This document shows positions 1 to 11,692 of a stretch of DNA of 64,000 nucleotides, in pieces (position 1 is the stretch's first letter; every line of letters starts with the position of its first letter). Made by a program: the position numbers and the translations under genes. The stretch is from the NCBI GenBank assembly GCA_006386115.1, contig VFIW01000002.1, forward strand, positions 992,001 to 1,056,000, given 5' to 3'. Origin of the DNA: Globisporangium splendens. Taxonomy: Eukaryota; Oomycota; Peronosporomycetes; Pythiales; Pythiaceae. The notes under the pieces are model-generated. The model did no database searches. It saw nothing but the letters and a program-made list of their open reading frames with translations, and was not told the origin of the DNA.

Positions 1-2303
1 CGTCGACTTGTCTGGTATAAACGTGCCAATCGGTGCTGTCGAGGGGACCGATGCATTCGCTGTTGGGAGATAATGAGTGCACTGTCTCCAATCACGTACA
101 ACGGTTCAAAGTGACTGCGTTGAGCTTCTCGGAGTCCATGTATGAGACCCCAGTACTCGGCAAAGTTGTTGGTCGTGTCCTTCCTGCTATACGCCATGCT
201 GGCGGCCCAAATTAAACTGGCTGTGTGCGAGTCCTTGTGGACACGCACGATAATGGATCCAGTCCCTCCTGGTCCTGGATTGTCGCGTGATCCACCATCG
301 AAAACAACAGGTAAACGCCGCGAGTATCACTTGGAGTCAAGGGGATGGCGTCGGTTTGGCTGAGAAAGCAGTCGACATATGCCTTGAGAACTGCCGCAAC
401 CGTGTGACCGTCCGAGTCTCCAGCTTGCGCTTCAGCGAGTCGTGTGAGGTTTCGCATTCCTGCCTCTAATCTGGTTATCATGATCGCCATCTCAGCAGTC
501 GATTCGATTCGATCCGAATCCATGCGTCGCAGATGCGCACACCAAATGGCTTGTATGAGCGACGCGCTCATATATCGCCACAGCATGTGTGCGACGGGAT
601 AGAGATGATCTTGGAGATGTTCATTGGAGCACTTGTGTCCGATAATGTGTCTCTTGATCGTGGTCCATGCCTGCCTTGGAGTATCTGGTAGATCCAGACT
701 GAAGATCCAGATTGCGGGGTCGTGACCAGGAGTGATTCCGATCTTCGCCCATAGCACATAAAAGTAGTTCCACACGAGTTTGGCTTTCGGACACTCCCAG
801 AATAGATGTTGAACAGAAGATTGGACAACTTGGGAACGCTCGGGATTCGAGCAGGATAGATCAGCTTTCTCCTAGTTCCACATGGAGAGTCGGTTGGCTT
901 TCAGCCGGAGAAGAGTCTGGGCTGTATAAACTGTAATCCCTGGGATGCTGTGTAATTCGCTCCATTGGATTAATTGCAGTCCTGGCCACAGAGATCCTGC
1001 TGTATGGACAGCTTTGTTGACTGCTGCATCTCGAGTATCTTGGCCAATTTGTGTCCTCGTTGCTGCAACTTGTTGCCGATAGAAAGATCTGGTCGTATTG
1101 TATCGTCCGTTGCCACCCCATAGTTGCACGATTCTTGTGAAGCGTGAATGTGCATGGAACGACACCTTCTGCCCGTTCAAGTCTCTTGTTGCCATGATGC
1201 CACAGTCCATTGCGGAGTGAACTGTATGCGTAGCTTTGACTAGGGTCGTGTCGACGTGGGTCAGAGTTGCTTCACTGGTGTGCAGATGCCATTCGTGGTT
1301 GTAATGACGTCGCCCGTTGTACAGCCGAAGCACATTTGTTTGCTGTGGTCGATACAGAAGCTGTGGGAAGTTGGATACCAACGTAGCACATAACCGCTCG
1401 AGCGCTCGAATAGACGGCCGGGAGAATCCGGAGATTCCACATGTTGGGATTAAGTTAAGCACTCCTGGTCTTATCCACTCCCATCGAAGTATGTCACCCA
1501 GTTGTGCTGTTCCAACTGATAACGATGTGTGAGCAAGCTTGTATGGGGAGCCATTGGAATCAAGAAGCCACCCATCTGCAGTCGAGGTCATGTATGGCAG
1601 CCATTCTGCACAGAATGTCCCGCGTAGCTTTCGTCCTTCAGCGATGATACCTGGAAGCCTGTCAGACATTTTAGAGCTGAGGTTGATCTGGAACACATCG
1701 CCGTCCCATTGAGTCTGCACAATTGTCGACTTGAAGTGCTCGTAACACCAACGTACATTACCACGTTCTCTGGGCTCGTAGGGTCGAGAATGGAGCGACG
1801 CACATAATGCTGCGCCAGTTGTCCACATGTTATCACGAAGCTGGGGTGGCCGCCTTGGAATTGCATCGAGCGGCGTGATGTACGTCGAAGAAGTCCTTGT
1901 GTTGTGCAGCAAGATTTCCCCGATGACCTGAGCGATGTGAGAGGTTGTGATTGCCCATTTGGAGACTGCTGTGGCACTCATCGTCATCAGCTCAGTTCTG
2001 ATGTTGGGTACTGACAAGCCTCCATTCATTTTTTTTGAGTTCGGCTTGTTCTTCCTTCATCCACGGTTTCGCAGGCTTACCATTCCTTGAGCCCCAGACA
2101 AATTGTTTCACTAGGTCGTGTAGCTGATTGACAATAGCCATAGAGGGCCAGGAGTGCCTGGCCACGTAAAGCACTTTGGGTATGATGACGGCACTGGCAA
2201 TTGCTGCGCGTTGGGCGACAGAGTGAGTTTTGAGACGCGCAAGTCGAAGTCTGACACGTAAGGCTTGGATGCACTTGGACCAGTTAATTGCATTCGAAGG
2301 CGC
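1..2303 (-). mobile_element. LINE-A copy 1, 5'-truncated, runs off left edge
   Basis: This is a non-LTR retrotransposon fragment read on the minus strand, covering the end of the reverse transcriptase, the zinc-binding region and part of RNase H. Its 3' end lies outside the window. It closely matches the LINE-A copies at 22,850-32,405 and 39,477-44,037. The match stops abruptly at about 2,303, where a LINE-B endonuclease fragment begins, so the copy is truncated at its 5' end. I see no target-site duplication at this end; the other flank is not visible. Confidence 0.85.
212..2029 (-). pseudogene. LINE-A ORF2 remnant (RT C-terminus, zinc-binding, RNase H), broken
   Basis: Two open stretches, 872-2029 and 212-775, are in different frames and together match the second half of LINE-A ORF2. 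The RNase H start (FDGGSRGNPGPGG type) lies near 270-310, just beyond the 775-212 frame, so at least two frame breaks separate the parts. A run of eight T at about 2,030 is one base longer than in the sister copy near 25,300 and explains one break. Encoded function would have been target-primed reverse transcription and removal of the RNA strand. This copy cannot make the protein. Confidence 0.8.
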
Positions 2304-2400
2304 ACTTGGATACTTCGATTAGTTGTGCTTCGCTAATCGTCTTCGGATTTGTGAGCATTGCCACTCCGCCAGTCGCGTCTGGATGGATGGACCAAAAGGA
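2304..2400 (-). mobile_element. Old LINE-B-like endonuclease fragment, left part
   Basis: These bases resemble the endonuclease region of LINE-B at about 7,100-7,200, with many differences, so they are an older or related subfamily. They continue at 11,693 on the far side of the inserted full-length LINE-B. The uninterrupted version lies in S2 (about 21,842-22,018). Confidence 0.8.
2384..2400. repeat. Target-site duplication of LINE-B, left copy (17 bp)
   Basis: The 17-bp word TGGATGGACCAAAAGGA is found at 2,384-2,400 and again at 11,693-11,709, directly flanking the full-length LINE-B. The same word occurs once at the empty site in S2 (about 21,922-21,938). Confidence 0.92.
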
Positions 2401-2420
2401 GAGAGAGAGAGAGAGAGAGA
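2401..2420. repeat. (GA)10 microsatellite, 3' tail of LINE-B
   Basis: Ten GA dinucleotides directly follow the target-site duplication and form the 3' terminus of LINE-B. The second LINE-B copy ends in the same repeat (about 37,253-37,266 as CT), so it belongs to the element. Confidence 0.9.
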
Positions 2421-2455
2421 AGGTAATTCTATTTAACTTATGATCTACATATAGT

Positions 2456-5400
2456 TTAAGAATTCCTGAGTCTCATTAACACTGCTGACAGTGAGGTGTT
2501 TCTAAGTTTTGACGGTGTGGCACCGATATCATTGTCGAGTAGAACTGCGACTTGGGACATAAGAATTTGATCGTTCCCCCGCGATTCGTCGGTGAGTATC
2601 TTCGCACTCTTGGAGTTCATTGCCACGTTGGCGAGAAGATCGGCCATTTTGTTTTGTTCTCGTTTTGTGTGATTCCAGGAGATCCACGCAAAGTTGGCGA
2701 TGATTTGGTTTACCCGAACTGCTAGTGGCTGCAACTCGGTCTGGCGTATTGAGGCGAACCCGTTCTGGGCTGCGATAATCATTTGGCTGTCTCCGAAGAC
2801 TTCCAACTTGACTTCATAGTGCTGTAGGTAGTGTGCACTGTATGCCAGGCCATCTTTCAGCGCGCTGTATTCGCACCAATTGTTCGTGACTTCTGGTCCC
2901 ATGTACGCATAGCCGCATGCTTTGAGTTCCCATCGATTGCTGCGTTCATTCAGGAAGATGAGTGCCCAACCGCTGCCTCCTGGACCTGGGTTGCCGCGTG
3001 CACCTCCATCGAAATACAAACGCGCTGTCGCCCACGCTTCAAGTTGGCGCGACAAGTCTTGTCTCTCCAGTACGCTGAGCAGTTGGCTCAGGCACGTTGC
3101 ATTGATCTTTTCTCCTTTGAGCGTTCTCATCCGATGAGCCACAGCTCGCACTTGCATCACACACGCAGTCCACACACGCTTGGTGCTTTCTTCGATAGCA
3201 ACGTGTTGCCGTTCATGCACTATTTCCACTCTCGTTCTCCACAGCAATACTGGGATGCTTGATGTGACGATAAACCAGAGTTTCTGTAGTGCTGTCGAGT
3301 GTTCCGGAGTAATGAACCCGAAGCTCTTTTCCAATTCCCGGAGCAAAGATCGTTGACCTGGCGGGGCTGTGCGGCTAGCAATATGCGGCAGGAAGAGATT
3401 GAGTGCTTGCTCCGTCAATGTTCGACCAATCCATCGCCCGAGGAAGGCCATCCACGCAGCTTGTGCTCGCTTGCAACTCCAGACTATGTGTGAGATAGTT
3501 TCTTTTGTTTCCCCACATCCGGCATTGCTTGGACATGCCGAAGACTCGATCCTTCCCGGATGGAACAGGTTGAGCTGCATCGCAGAAATCCGGTATGTCG
3601 TCCACATCTGATACGGTGTAAGACATCCTCGTTGCTTCCATAGATCTGCTGGTAGCCGATACTGCACATGACTGTACCACTGATCAGTTTTCGCGACTTC
3701 GTTGAGCTTGTCTACGAGTACTCCGAGACCTTGATACAACTTGCTGTGCAGCCTCCGTGTTCTTGCTCGGTCAATTGTCTTCTGGATGCTGTTTGGGGGA
3801 GTACGTTCATGCACCAGCCACGGACAGTGCGTCGTGAGCGGGTGCGGTTTGAATGTCCACCCTACAGTTTTTATTTCTTCTTCGATCATTGCAACGTCTT
3901 GTTGGCAAGTAGCATCCCCGGTCCAGTCGGTCACTGTCCAGAGAACTCCGTTTGCTTGCCGTTGCATCTGAATGTAGTCCGTGTGGCTCCTCTCCGACCC
4001 TGGCACCGCGATGATGGTTCCCATGCCGTTGCTGATCCACTTGTACTCTCGTTTTGTGTGTTTCCTGCTCCACGGCTCCTGGTGACGGATTAGCTGGCTG
4101 CCTGCATCGATTTCCATCTCCGGTGAGCATAGAATGATGCTGGTTACGAGTTTTCGCAGGACGGCCCTTCGTTTGGACGTGAGAGTCGCCGTCATGGTTG
4201 GTAGCCGCACGGAGAACACTCGCTCTTCTTCCCGTCTCACGTTGAAGCTGGCCAAATTGCATTCCTTCAGGAAAGAAACCGTTTTGACCGTGTACTGCTC
4301 GCCTTGACTGTCGATTATCCAGGGGTTGTCGTTCCACTGAAAGGATGGCCAGAACGCTCGAGTCTCTTCCGATAGCTGATGAATCGTCTGCTCAGGTTTT
4401 CTCCCAAAATATACGCCTACCCGTCCGTCTGATCTCCACTCGAGGTCCACGGTCGGTAGCAAGGATTCCATTTGCCGCTTTAGATCGTCTTTCCACGCGG
4501 GATTGCGTCCCTCTGCAGCCACCAGGTCTTCACCGAGATACTCCCACCCGAGTCTGTGGATATTGTTCGTCTGGTACAGCCTTGTCTGTGCGTGCTGGCT
4601 TCGCTCCTTGGGTGAGATCGCGCAGCATCCCCAGTTTGACTTTTGTCCTGATGAACCTGTTCATGCCAAGCTTCTGTATACCTGTCTCGCGCTCGCTGTA
4701 GCCACCGAGTTGTCCGCCGCATCGCTTGTCGCTTTATTGCCAGAGGTATTGAATAGAGACCAATACCTCCTTCCTTGACCGGCAGGTAGAGCAGGGAAGG
4801 ACTCACCTTGTGCCTCATGCCGTCTGTGCCGAGTGTCGATTTCCACAAAAATTGCTTTTGTAGGTTCACTAGCTGATCCACGACCTTCGCTGGGGGCTTG
4901 ATGTAGCCGGCAGTGAATAGAATCGACGGCAGCAAGACCGAATTCAGTATAAGCACTCTCCCCACCACACTGTTGGAGACTTTGGTCGCGATAATCAATC
5001 TTGTTCGGAGCTTTTGCAGGCGGTCCTCCCAATTAGCCTGCGTGATGTTCCCGGTTCCTATTTGGATGCCAAGGTACCTCACCGTCTCTCCATGCTTCAG
5101 GATTGGAATGCCGCATCTTTGTTCTTGGACTACTGCTGTGTTGAGACTGATATAGCTGCTTTTCGTTGGTTGCACGTGCAGCCCTGATTGCTGGCCAAAC
5201 TCGGTCAGCAGCTGCATCAGCCGAGGCAGCTGTCTCCCTTGTTTCAAAAAGACAGCAGAGTCGTCAACGAAGGTCGAAATAAGATGGGGTTCTGCTCCGG
5301 ATTTGGTCACACGAATCCCTTCCAGATAGGGGTCTTGTTGTACTGCCAGTGCGAGAATCTCCGCAGCAACGATAAACAGCAGAGGGGCCAGGGGGCAACC

Positions 5401-7482
5401 TTGACGAATACCCGACTTGACCTCCCATTCTCTCGACAGTTCACCGTTCACCAGGTACTGCGCCGTAGTGTCCGTGTGCATTCGACGTACTAAATCCACA
5501 AATTGTCGCCCAAAGCCGAACTTGCTCAGCACAAGGTACAGAAAGTCTCTGTCCAGTGTGTCGTAAGCCTTCATGAAGTCAAGCATCACAATTCCCGGAG
5601 CGTCATCGAACCCTTCAGTGCTGCTGTGGTACGCTTTATCCAATGCGGCTTGCATGATGAGGATCGCGTTCTCCATCAGTCGGTCGCGTACGAAGCCTTG
5701 TTGTTCTTCTCCGATGATCCACAGAAGGATGTCTTGCAGCCTTGTTGCTAGGACTTTTGCAAACAACTTGTAGGTGGTCGTAAGCAGAGTGATTGGTCTG
5801 TAATCGAGGGGATTTGGCGAATCTCCTTTCTTGCGCAACGGAATAACGATTCCTTGACCGAATGATCTTGGCATGGGTGCCCCGCGTTGGATGTTGTTGA
5901 ATTCCCGCACCAAAACGTCGACCATCGCGTCCTCGCAATCCTTGTAGAAGTCATTGCTCAGACTGTCCACGCCTCCTGCCTTATTCCGATGCAAAGCCGT
6001 GATCGCCTCTCGTACTTCTTTCTCAGTAATGGGTGCCATCAAGTCTTGGTTTTGCGCTTCCGTGACTTTCCGAGTTTCCGGAATGTACACCAGTGCATCG
6101 AATCGCTGTCCAGCCTTGTGCGGAGGGACCGTAGCATGGCTCTGGCCGGTGATTTGGTGCCACTCAGCCCCCATGACGTCCGCCAGACTCACGTTTGGTG
6201 GGTGGTACCTTCCGGGGGTCGGTTCCAATCGCGAAATTGTTTGATCCCGCTGCCAGTTGGCGATCCTCCGAAAGAAGTGACGAACATCCCCCTGCGTTGC
6301 TTGCATATACTTACCGAATTTAAACTCTGCTGCCTCTCTTGCCGCGTTTGCTTGTTCTTCGATCAGCTGACGCCTTGAGCGTTTCACCGGTTGGTGCTGC
6401 TGATCCTCCAACTTTTGCTGGTATCTTCGCACTTGCCGCTTCTCTGCTCGACTCACTCTCAGTATTGCTTGGATGATACGCTTCTCCAGATGGCTCCACT
6501 CGATTGGTCCTTCACTCTGCATCAGCTCCAGCTCGCGACTGATTGCCTGTTGCACTCCAGTCCGCACCAAGTCAGGACGCGAAGTACGTATCGGGTACCT
6601 GCACTTGTTCACCTTCCTTGGTCTCTGCGGTTGGCTCGTCCATTTCATATGCAGCACCACTGCTTGGTGATCCGAGTAGCGCTTGGGTAGCTCTATGGCC
6701 TCCCATTGCACGGCGCTTCCCAGATTCCCTGCTATATAGAATCGGTCGAGTCGACTGGCTGAGTTTTTTCTCCAGTATGTGAAATGCTCCGTCGGTTCTC
6801 GCTGCACTGGCCACTCCGGATCCTCCACTAGCTCCCGTGCGTCGTGTATGTTCCACTCCGTCACTAATCTTCTCAGTTCTGCACTTTCGCATTGCATCGG
6901 TAGCAGAACTCCTCTTTGGTACCGGTCTCGTTGCTTGTCGAGCACACAATTGAAGTCACCTCCGAGCACTGCTGCTGCACGATGAGTCCCGAACTCCTCG
7001 TTTAGGCGTCGGAAGAAGTGTTCTCGCTCTGATTTCTTGTTGGGTGCGTACACGTTAATCCACACCACTCCCTTGGACTTGATAGCGACTGTGCGATTTG
7101 TCCACTTGGATTCCTCGATCAGTTGTGTTTCGCTAATCGTCTTCGGATTTGTGAGTATTGCAACTCCGCCGGTCGCGTCTGGATGGATGGACCAAAAGGA
7201 CGTTGCTTCGTCCAGGTTTGTAATCCCCCATATTCGGTTCCAGTATTGTCGGAGTCTGCGTTCTTCTTTGGCTGTGGTGATCCTCGTTTCCTGCAAATAA
7301 ATGATATCATACTTTTCTGCGGTTAGTGCCCCCTTGAGATCCTCTAACCATTTTGTTCGTTCTTTCTTTTTGAATCCGCACACGTTCTGAGTTAATACCC
7401 GTAGCGTGTTAGGACATGATCTTTTTTCCTTTTTTTGGTTTTTGTAAAATGCATTCTTGAGGGCATGTAGCGCGGCGTACAT
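2456..7482 (-). pseudogene. LINE-B ORF2: APE endonuclease, reverse transcriptase, RNase H (one frameshift)
   Basis: The first open part, 7482-4480 (1,000 codons), begins with an APE-type endonuclease. Visible motifs are TQNVCGF, LQETRIT, GGVAILTNP, NVYAPNK and GGDFNC. The reverse transcriptase follows with LDFMKAYDTLDRDF, GIRQGCPLAPLLF and the catalytic FVDD. The second part, 4522-2456 (688 codons), is in another frame. It carries a zinc-binding segment (ACPSNAGC...H...C) and an RNase H with YFDGGARGNPGPGG, EVTNNWCEY, FGDSQMI and KMADLLAN. The two parts overlap near 4,480-4,522, so a small indel separates RT from RNase H. The domains themselves look intact, so damage may be limited to this site, or it may be a sequencing error. 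Start is 47 bases after the ORF1 stop. Confidence 0.88.
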
Positions 7483-7531
7483 TTCTGTACCTGGGCTACT
7501 GCCTTCTTGGTTACCTGTTGGTGTCGCGCCT

Positions 7532-10500
7532 TTAGTACCTTGAAGGCTCGACCGAGTCCACTTCCATGGTAACTTGAGCCATGATCACCGATAGAGCTGA
7601 CCACTCGCTGAGCTCCTCTCCGCTCTTGAAGGCTGCTTTGAGTTCTCTGGTTTGCTTCAACATCGCACAGAAGTCTTCAATCGCCTCGTACAGGTTGTCT
7701 GAGTCTTCGGCGTCGCTAGACCTGAACGTCTGCAGCTCCTCCTCATACACCACTGTGCAGATGATGTAGCGGCTGAGCTTCTCTTGCTGGGTCGGGTGAC
7801 AAAGTCGCAGAACTTCGAGACCACCGTACTTCATTCTTCCTAGCATCGACCAGTCTTCCTTGGAGTTGAGTAGTGCCGCCCGTTGTTGCTTCGTGGTTGC
7901 CGTTGCAATCCTGTCAAACCAACCTGTAATCCATACCTTGGTTTCTGCTTCATCGGTGCGGTATAAAAGACGTTTGAGTCCTTCCTCAATCACCTGTTCA
8001 CGCAGTACTTGTGTCAAGTCCACTAGCGTTGGCCCTCTGAGGTGGTTCAGCACATGATGCGGTCCTGGCGACGTCTTCAACATTGCTAGAATTCGCTCCC
8101 ATTCATTGAGAGCTGCCTGCGTCCATACATCATGATTGGACGAGAGCAGAGGAAAGGGGCATTTGGTTTCTTGTTTCCATTGCTCCTGGAACCCTTCCCA
8201 ATGCTCCTGCAGCGTGCGCTCGAGGTCTCTGCGTTTCTGCATGGAGTCTCCTTCGATCGCCAAACGTCTCGAGAGCGTTCTGGTTTTCTTGAGGGGGACA
8301 TTGGGGCTGTTCAGGTTCATCGCGTCGTCACCATCTCCGGCTGTGAGCATCAGGGTTTCGTCTCTATCTCGCTTCCTGGGTTGTGGAGGTAACTCGGTTG
8401 TGGGCGAGTGATACACCACAAGCTGATTCTCCTGAGATGCGAACGACCAACCGTGATGTCCGCTGAGCTGGTTTGGCTCGAACTTTTCTCGCTCCTCCAG
8501 CGATGGAGTCACCTCTAAATCTTCCAAACTGGAATTGTCGCTTTCCTCCATTGAATCCTCCGCAACTGGTTCGAAGTCGAATTGGCCGGATCGGTCAGTC
8601 TTGAACTCCGTCTTGCTCCTTTCGGATCCTTGGAGATGCTTCGCTAACGAGGAGCTCGTCATATTCGCCGGTGACGATGGTTCGTTTAGGGTTCTGAAAT
8701 GCAGACTGTTGTAGTGTTCTTTTGCGAATTTCATCACGATTGGAAGTGGACTGCTCGTAGCCTCTGCTTCGATTCTGTCCTGACGAAGCTCGTCTTCCCA
8801 TTGCTTCCCCGTGCACGCATGCTCTTTGGCTGACAGAAACTGGCCTCCTGCCTGGACTCTGGATTGTGGCTTGTAAATTGCAAACCCTTTTCGGTTTCCG
8901 TACGTTGTCTCGATGAGCACGAAGACTTTTCTCTGCAAAGCCTTGGCAGCCATCCGCAAGGACTCCGGTCCACCCCACATGGACCCTGGTAGCGTCGACG
9001 ATCGGCTGGAGGAGCTGCTTGCGATATCATTGAAATAGTCGAGAACATCTGCTTTCCTTTCTTTTGGGCTCATTTTTCGATCCCCTCTCCCCAATGCTTC
9101 GAGTATTCCCAGATGCGTTCCTTCAGGGAATTCAAGATCGAAGTTGAGACGTGCGGCCGCGTTCATACTTTGCTTGATTCTGCTCGCCGTTGCCTCCAGC
9201 AGCTTCTCATTGGCCATGTTGTCATGCGTGATTTGGAGCATCGCTTCCGCCACTGCATAAAATTGGCAATTTCCGGTAGGTGGTGTCGTTGCTTCTGCAA
9301 GTCCGTTGGCGTCCATCACGTCTTGAAGCGTGTACTCCCCATCCCAGTCCATGATGTCGTTACGGTTCGGGTTGAGCTCGGCTTGTCTTTCCACGTGCAC
9401 CTTCATCAGCTCGTCCATATCTCGTCGAAAGCGCATCAGTTCTTTTGCCCATCGGATGTCCTCCTTGGAGATTTGTCTTGGTCCATTTTTCTGGCTTGCC
9501 TTTGACACGGGTCCTTTTGTATTCGCTACTCCGCCGTTTGGTTTCGCCTTCGCCTGTTCTTTGAGATTGCCGATTTGTTGTACTGGAATTCCTGTTCCCA
9601 CTGTAAACGATGCATTTTTTGTTAGATTTCTTGGGTTGGAGTTCGGTTGTGGGCTGGACGTGTTGGTCACGTCAGGCGTCACGGGATTCGCGTTCTCGCT
9701 CGGCTTGTTTTCCTCACTGGCTTGAGGACTCTCTGCTGCTGGTTGAAGGGGCTGTTTCAGTTTGTCGATACTGTCTGAGACCGACTCTTTTATTTCCGCT
9801 GCACTTGTGAAAGTGGCTGGCTTTCTCGGAAGTTTACTCACGATTTCGTCATCTGCGTAAATACAGTTGTTAGTTTTTAGTTCCTCTTCCGTTGCCTTAC
9901 ATGCTCGCGCGAAATGTCCCGCTGCCCCGCAGATTAAACAAGGAGCAATTCGATACTTGGATGCGTGGTGAAGGATGATCGTTCGCCCTCGCCAAATAAT
10001 TCGTCTGACATCGATAAGCGCTTTTGGACACAATTCGTCTTCAAAGAGCACCTCCCACCACTGCGATTGGTTGGATCTTGGGCCGTACTGATCAAGTGGG
10101 TAGGCGTAGAATCGCTTGCCTGTCGTCTGCTTCAAGTATTCTAAAAACAAGGCCATATTCATTGAGCGAGCAGTGTTTAAAAGCTGAATTTTGTACCTGG
10201 ATCTCGATTCTGCGTTTTGTAGCCCGTCCGCTCCCAATTGCCTGTTCCAAACATTGTTTGCCTCCTGTCGCTCTCCGGTTGTCTCCGTCTGGTGTGCGGA
10301 TATGAGCTGCACCAATTGGCGTCGGAAGGGGATCGTCATTTTGTTCCATTTCGCCGCTGTGCTCCTGTCAAAGAAATAGAAGTGGAGAGAGTGAGTGCTG
10401 TCATTATATTCCGCAGCTTTGAGGTCTTTCAGCATCGCCATTGTCTCTTCCATTTTGCCGTCATTTCGGTATCTCGCTGCTTGCAAGATGGCTTCCACGA

Positions 10501-11659
10501 TTCGTCCGGTCGATTGGTGATCTTTGTAAACCTGCGTTGCATCCGATAATTTGCCGACCAGCTCTCCTTCCACCTGAGCTGCGATGGTGTTCTGGAAGCG
10601 GAAAAGGGTGTCCCCATCACACACTCGCCGTAGGAATTGAGGCAGGTGTCGAATCAGGAGTTCGCCTTCCACGATCGCTAGCATGATTTCCCATTCCATC
10701 GTTGTCGGCTGGCGCAGGGTTACTGAGTACTCGAACTTTTGCTTGCAGTGTCGGATCATGTTGCTTTGTTCCTCCTCCGAGTATTTGTCCGATTTGAAGG
10801 TGAAGGGTTGGGTACCTTGCTCTTTGGCTTTTGTTTGACTGTTGGTGCTGGTTTGCGAGCCCCATGGCGAAGCCTTGGTTTCTTCTGCGAGCCTGTTCTG
10901 GTCAATTCTCTTTTGGATAAGCGCTACCACTGTCCACGATGACCGGTGCATATCCTTGCATAAATCTTGGATCGTCCGCTTCCACTCCGGAAAGGATTTT
11001 CCCTTTTCAATTGCCAGTAGACGAAAAAGGTCTACCAGTGCGTCCGCTTCTTCTCCATTGAGTGTTGGGTAATTGTCGTTCGCCTTTTTTGGTTTCTCCA
11101 GAATCCGCATCCCGTTGTAAAGAGCCGTGAACATTAACCGCACTTCGTATTCAATCTCCACTTTGTTGACCGCGTTTGGTGACACACGCAACTTTGCGGC
11201 GAGGGCTTCGTATCTCTCCACTGGTGTAGTCTCCGTCGACGCTTCTTTTCGAGAACCTTCCGCACGCGATGGAGTCGTGCCCTCTTCAATGGTCCTTATC
11301 TTTTCTTGTCCTCCTGCTTTTAATTGGGCCGTATCGTTCGTGTGCACAGAATCTAGGGCTCCCCCTTCTTCGTGCTGCGACGCTCGTATAGCCACATCTG
11401 CGTCGACTTGCGCACGCACACTCCGCAGCGCGGTGGCTGTCTTTGTGGAAACACCTTCTGGAGCTTCCTTCCGCGCGGCCCCCTCCTTTGGTTGCTCCAT
11501 ATTCGTCATGGAGACCTCAGGAGAAAGCATTCGCTTATCGCTCTTTATAAAGGCTCGTATACTCAGTTCAGTATATTCGCCCCTTTCCAATGATCTTTGC
11601 AGTGGACTGTCGATTGTCGTCGTGGTACTTGTACTCCCGATACAAACAGCTGGTACCAA
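7532..11659 (-). CDS. LINE-B ORF1: gag-like protein with CCHC knuckle and OTU-like protease domain
   Basis: A single open frame of 1,375 codons begins 33 bases from the element's 5' end. An ORF1 protein binds the element RNA and helps it back to the genome. A CCHC zinc knuckle (CLICGAAGHFARAC) lies near residue 570. Residues about 790-985 look like an OTU-family cysteine protease: the block GNCQFYAVAEAM carries the candidate nucleophile Cys near 798, WGGPESLRMAA is the usual middle motif, and EHYNSL near 980 holds the candidate catalytic His. The Asp that often precedes GNC is Thr here. The C-terminal third is acidic, then helical, and I recognise nothing in it. The domain assignment rests on motifs only. 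Confidence 0.8.
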   Translation of the reverse strand: MVPAVCIGSTSTTTTIDSPLQRSLERGEYTELSIRAFIKSDKRMLSPEVSMTNMEQPKEGAARKEAPEGVSTKTATALRSVRAQVDADVAIRASQHEEGGALDSVHTNDTAQLKAGGQEKIRTIEEGTTPSRAEGSRKEASTETTPVERYEALAAKLRVSPNAVNKVEIEYEVRLMFTALYNGMRILEKPKKANDNYPTLNGEEADALVDLFRLLAIEKGKSFPEWKRTIQDLCKDMHRSSWTVVALIQKRIDQNRLAEETKASPWGSQTSTNSQTKAKEQGTQPFTFKSDKYSEEEQSNMIRHCKQKFEYSVTLRQPTTMEWEIMLAIVEGELLIRHLPQFLRRVCDGDTLFRFQNTIAAQVEGELVGKLSDATQVYKDHQSTGRIVEAILQAARYRNDGKMEETMAMLKDLKAAEYNDSTHSLHFYFFDRSTAAKWNKMTIPFRRQLVQLISAHQTETTGERQEANNVWNRQLGADGLQNAESRSRYKIQLLNTARSMNMALFLEYLKQTTGKRFYAYPLDQYGPRSNQSQWWEVLFEDELCPKALIDVRRIIWRGRTIILHHASKYRIAPCLICGAAGHFARACKATEEELKTNNCIYADDEIVSKLPRKPATFTSAAEIKESVSDSIDKLKQPLQPAAESPQASEENKPSENANPVTPDVTNTSSPQPNSNPRNLTKNASFTVGTGIPVQQIGNLKEQAKAKPNGGVANTKGPVSKASQKNGPRQISKEDIRWAKELMRFRRDMDELMKVHVERQAELNPNRNDIMDWDGEYTLQDVMDANGLAEATTPPTGNCQFYAVAEAMLQITHDNMANEKLLEATASRIKQSMNAAARLNFDLEFPEGTHLGILEALGRGDRKMSPKERKADVLDYFNDIASSSSSRSSTLPGSMWGGPESLRMAAKALQRKVFVLIETTYGNRKGFAIYKPQSRVQAGGQFLSAKEHACTGKQWEDELRQDRIEAEATSSPLPIVMKFAKEHYNSLHFRTLNEPSSPANMTSSSLAKHLQGSERSKTEFKTDRSGQFDFEPVAEDSMEESDNSSLEDLEVTPSLEEREKFEPNQLSGHHGWSFASQENQLVVYHSPTTELPPQPRKRDRDETLMLTAGDGDDAMNLNSPNVPLKKTRTLSRRLAIEGDSMQKRRDLERTLQEHWEGFQEQWKQETKCPFPLLSSNHDVWTQAALNEWERILAMLKTSPGPHHVLNHLRGPTLVDLTQVLREQVIEEGLKRLLYRTDEAETKVWITGWFDRIATATTKQQRAALLNSKEDWSMLGRMKYGGLEVLRLCHPTQQEKLSRYIICTVVYEEELQTFRSSDAEDSDNLYEAIEDFCAMLKQTRELKAAFKSGEELSEWSALSVIMAQVTMEVDSVEPSRY

Positions 11660-11692
11660 GGCTGTCTGTCCTGTAGAAGGCTAGATCGAAAG

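Larger units (their letters stand above)
2401..11692 (-). mobile_element. LINE-B, full-length non-LTR retrotransposon (9,292 bp)
   Basis: The element is bounded by a 17-bp target-site duplication. In its own sense it runs from 11,692 (5' end) to 2,401 (3' end). The 3' tail is a (CT)n tract, seen as (GA)10 at 2,401-2,420, not poly(A). It encodes ORF1 (7,532-11,659) and ORF2 (2,456-7,482). It inserted into an older relative of itself inside unit S1. A 5'-truncated copy on the plus strand, 35,261-37,266, ends in the same CT tract. The order endonuclease, reverse transcriptase, zinc-binding segment, RNase H is that of APE-type LINEs; the exact clade needs a phylogeny. Confidence 0.92.
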
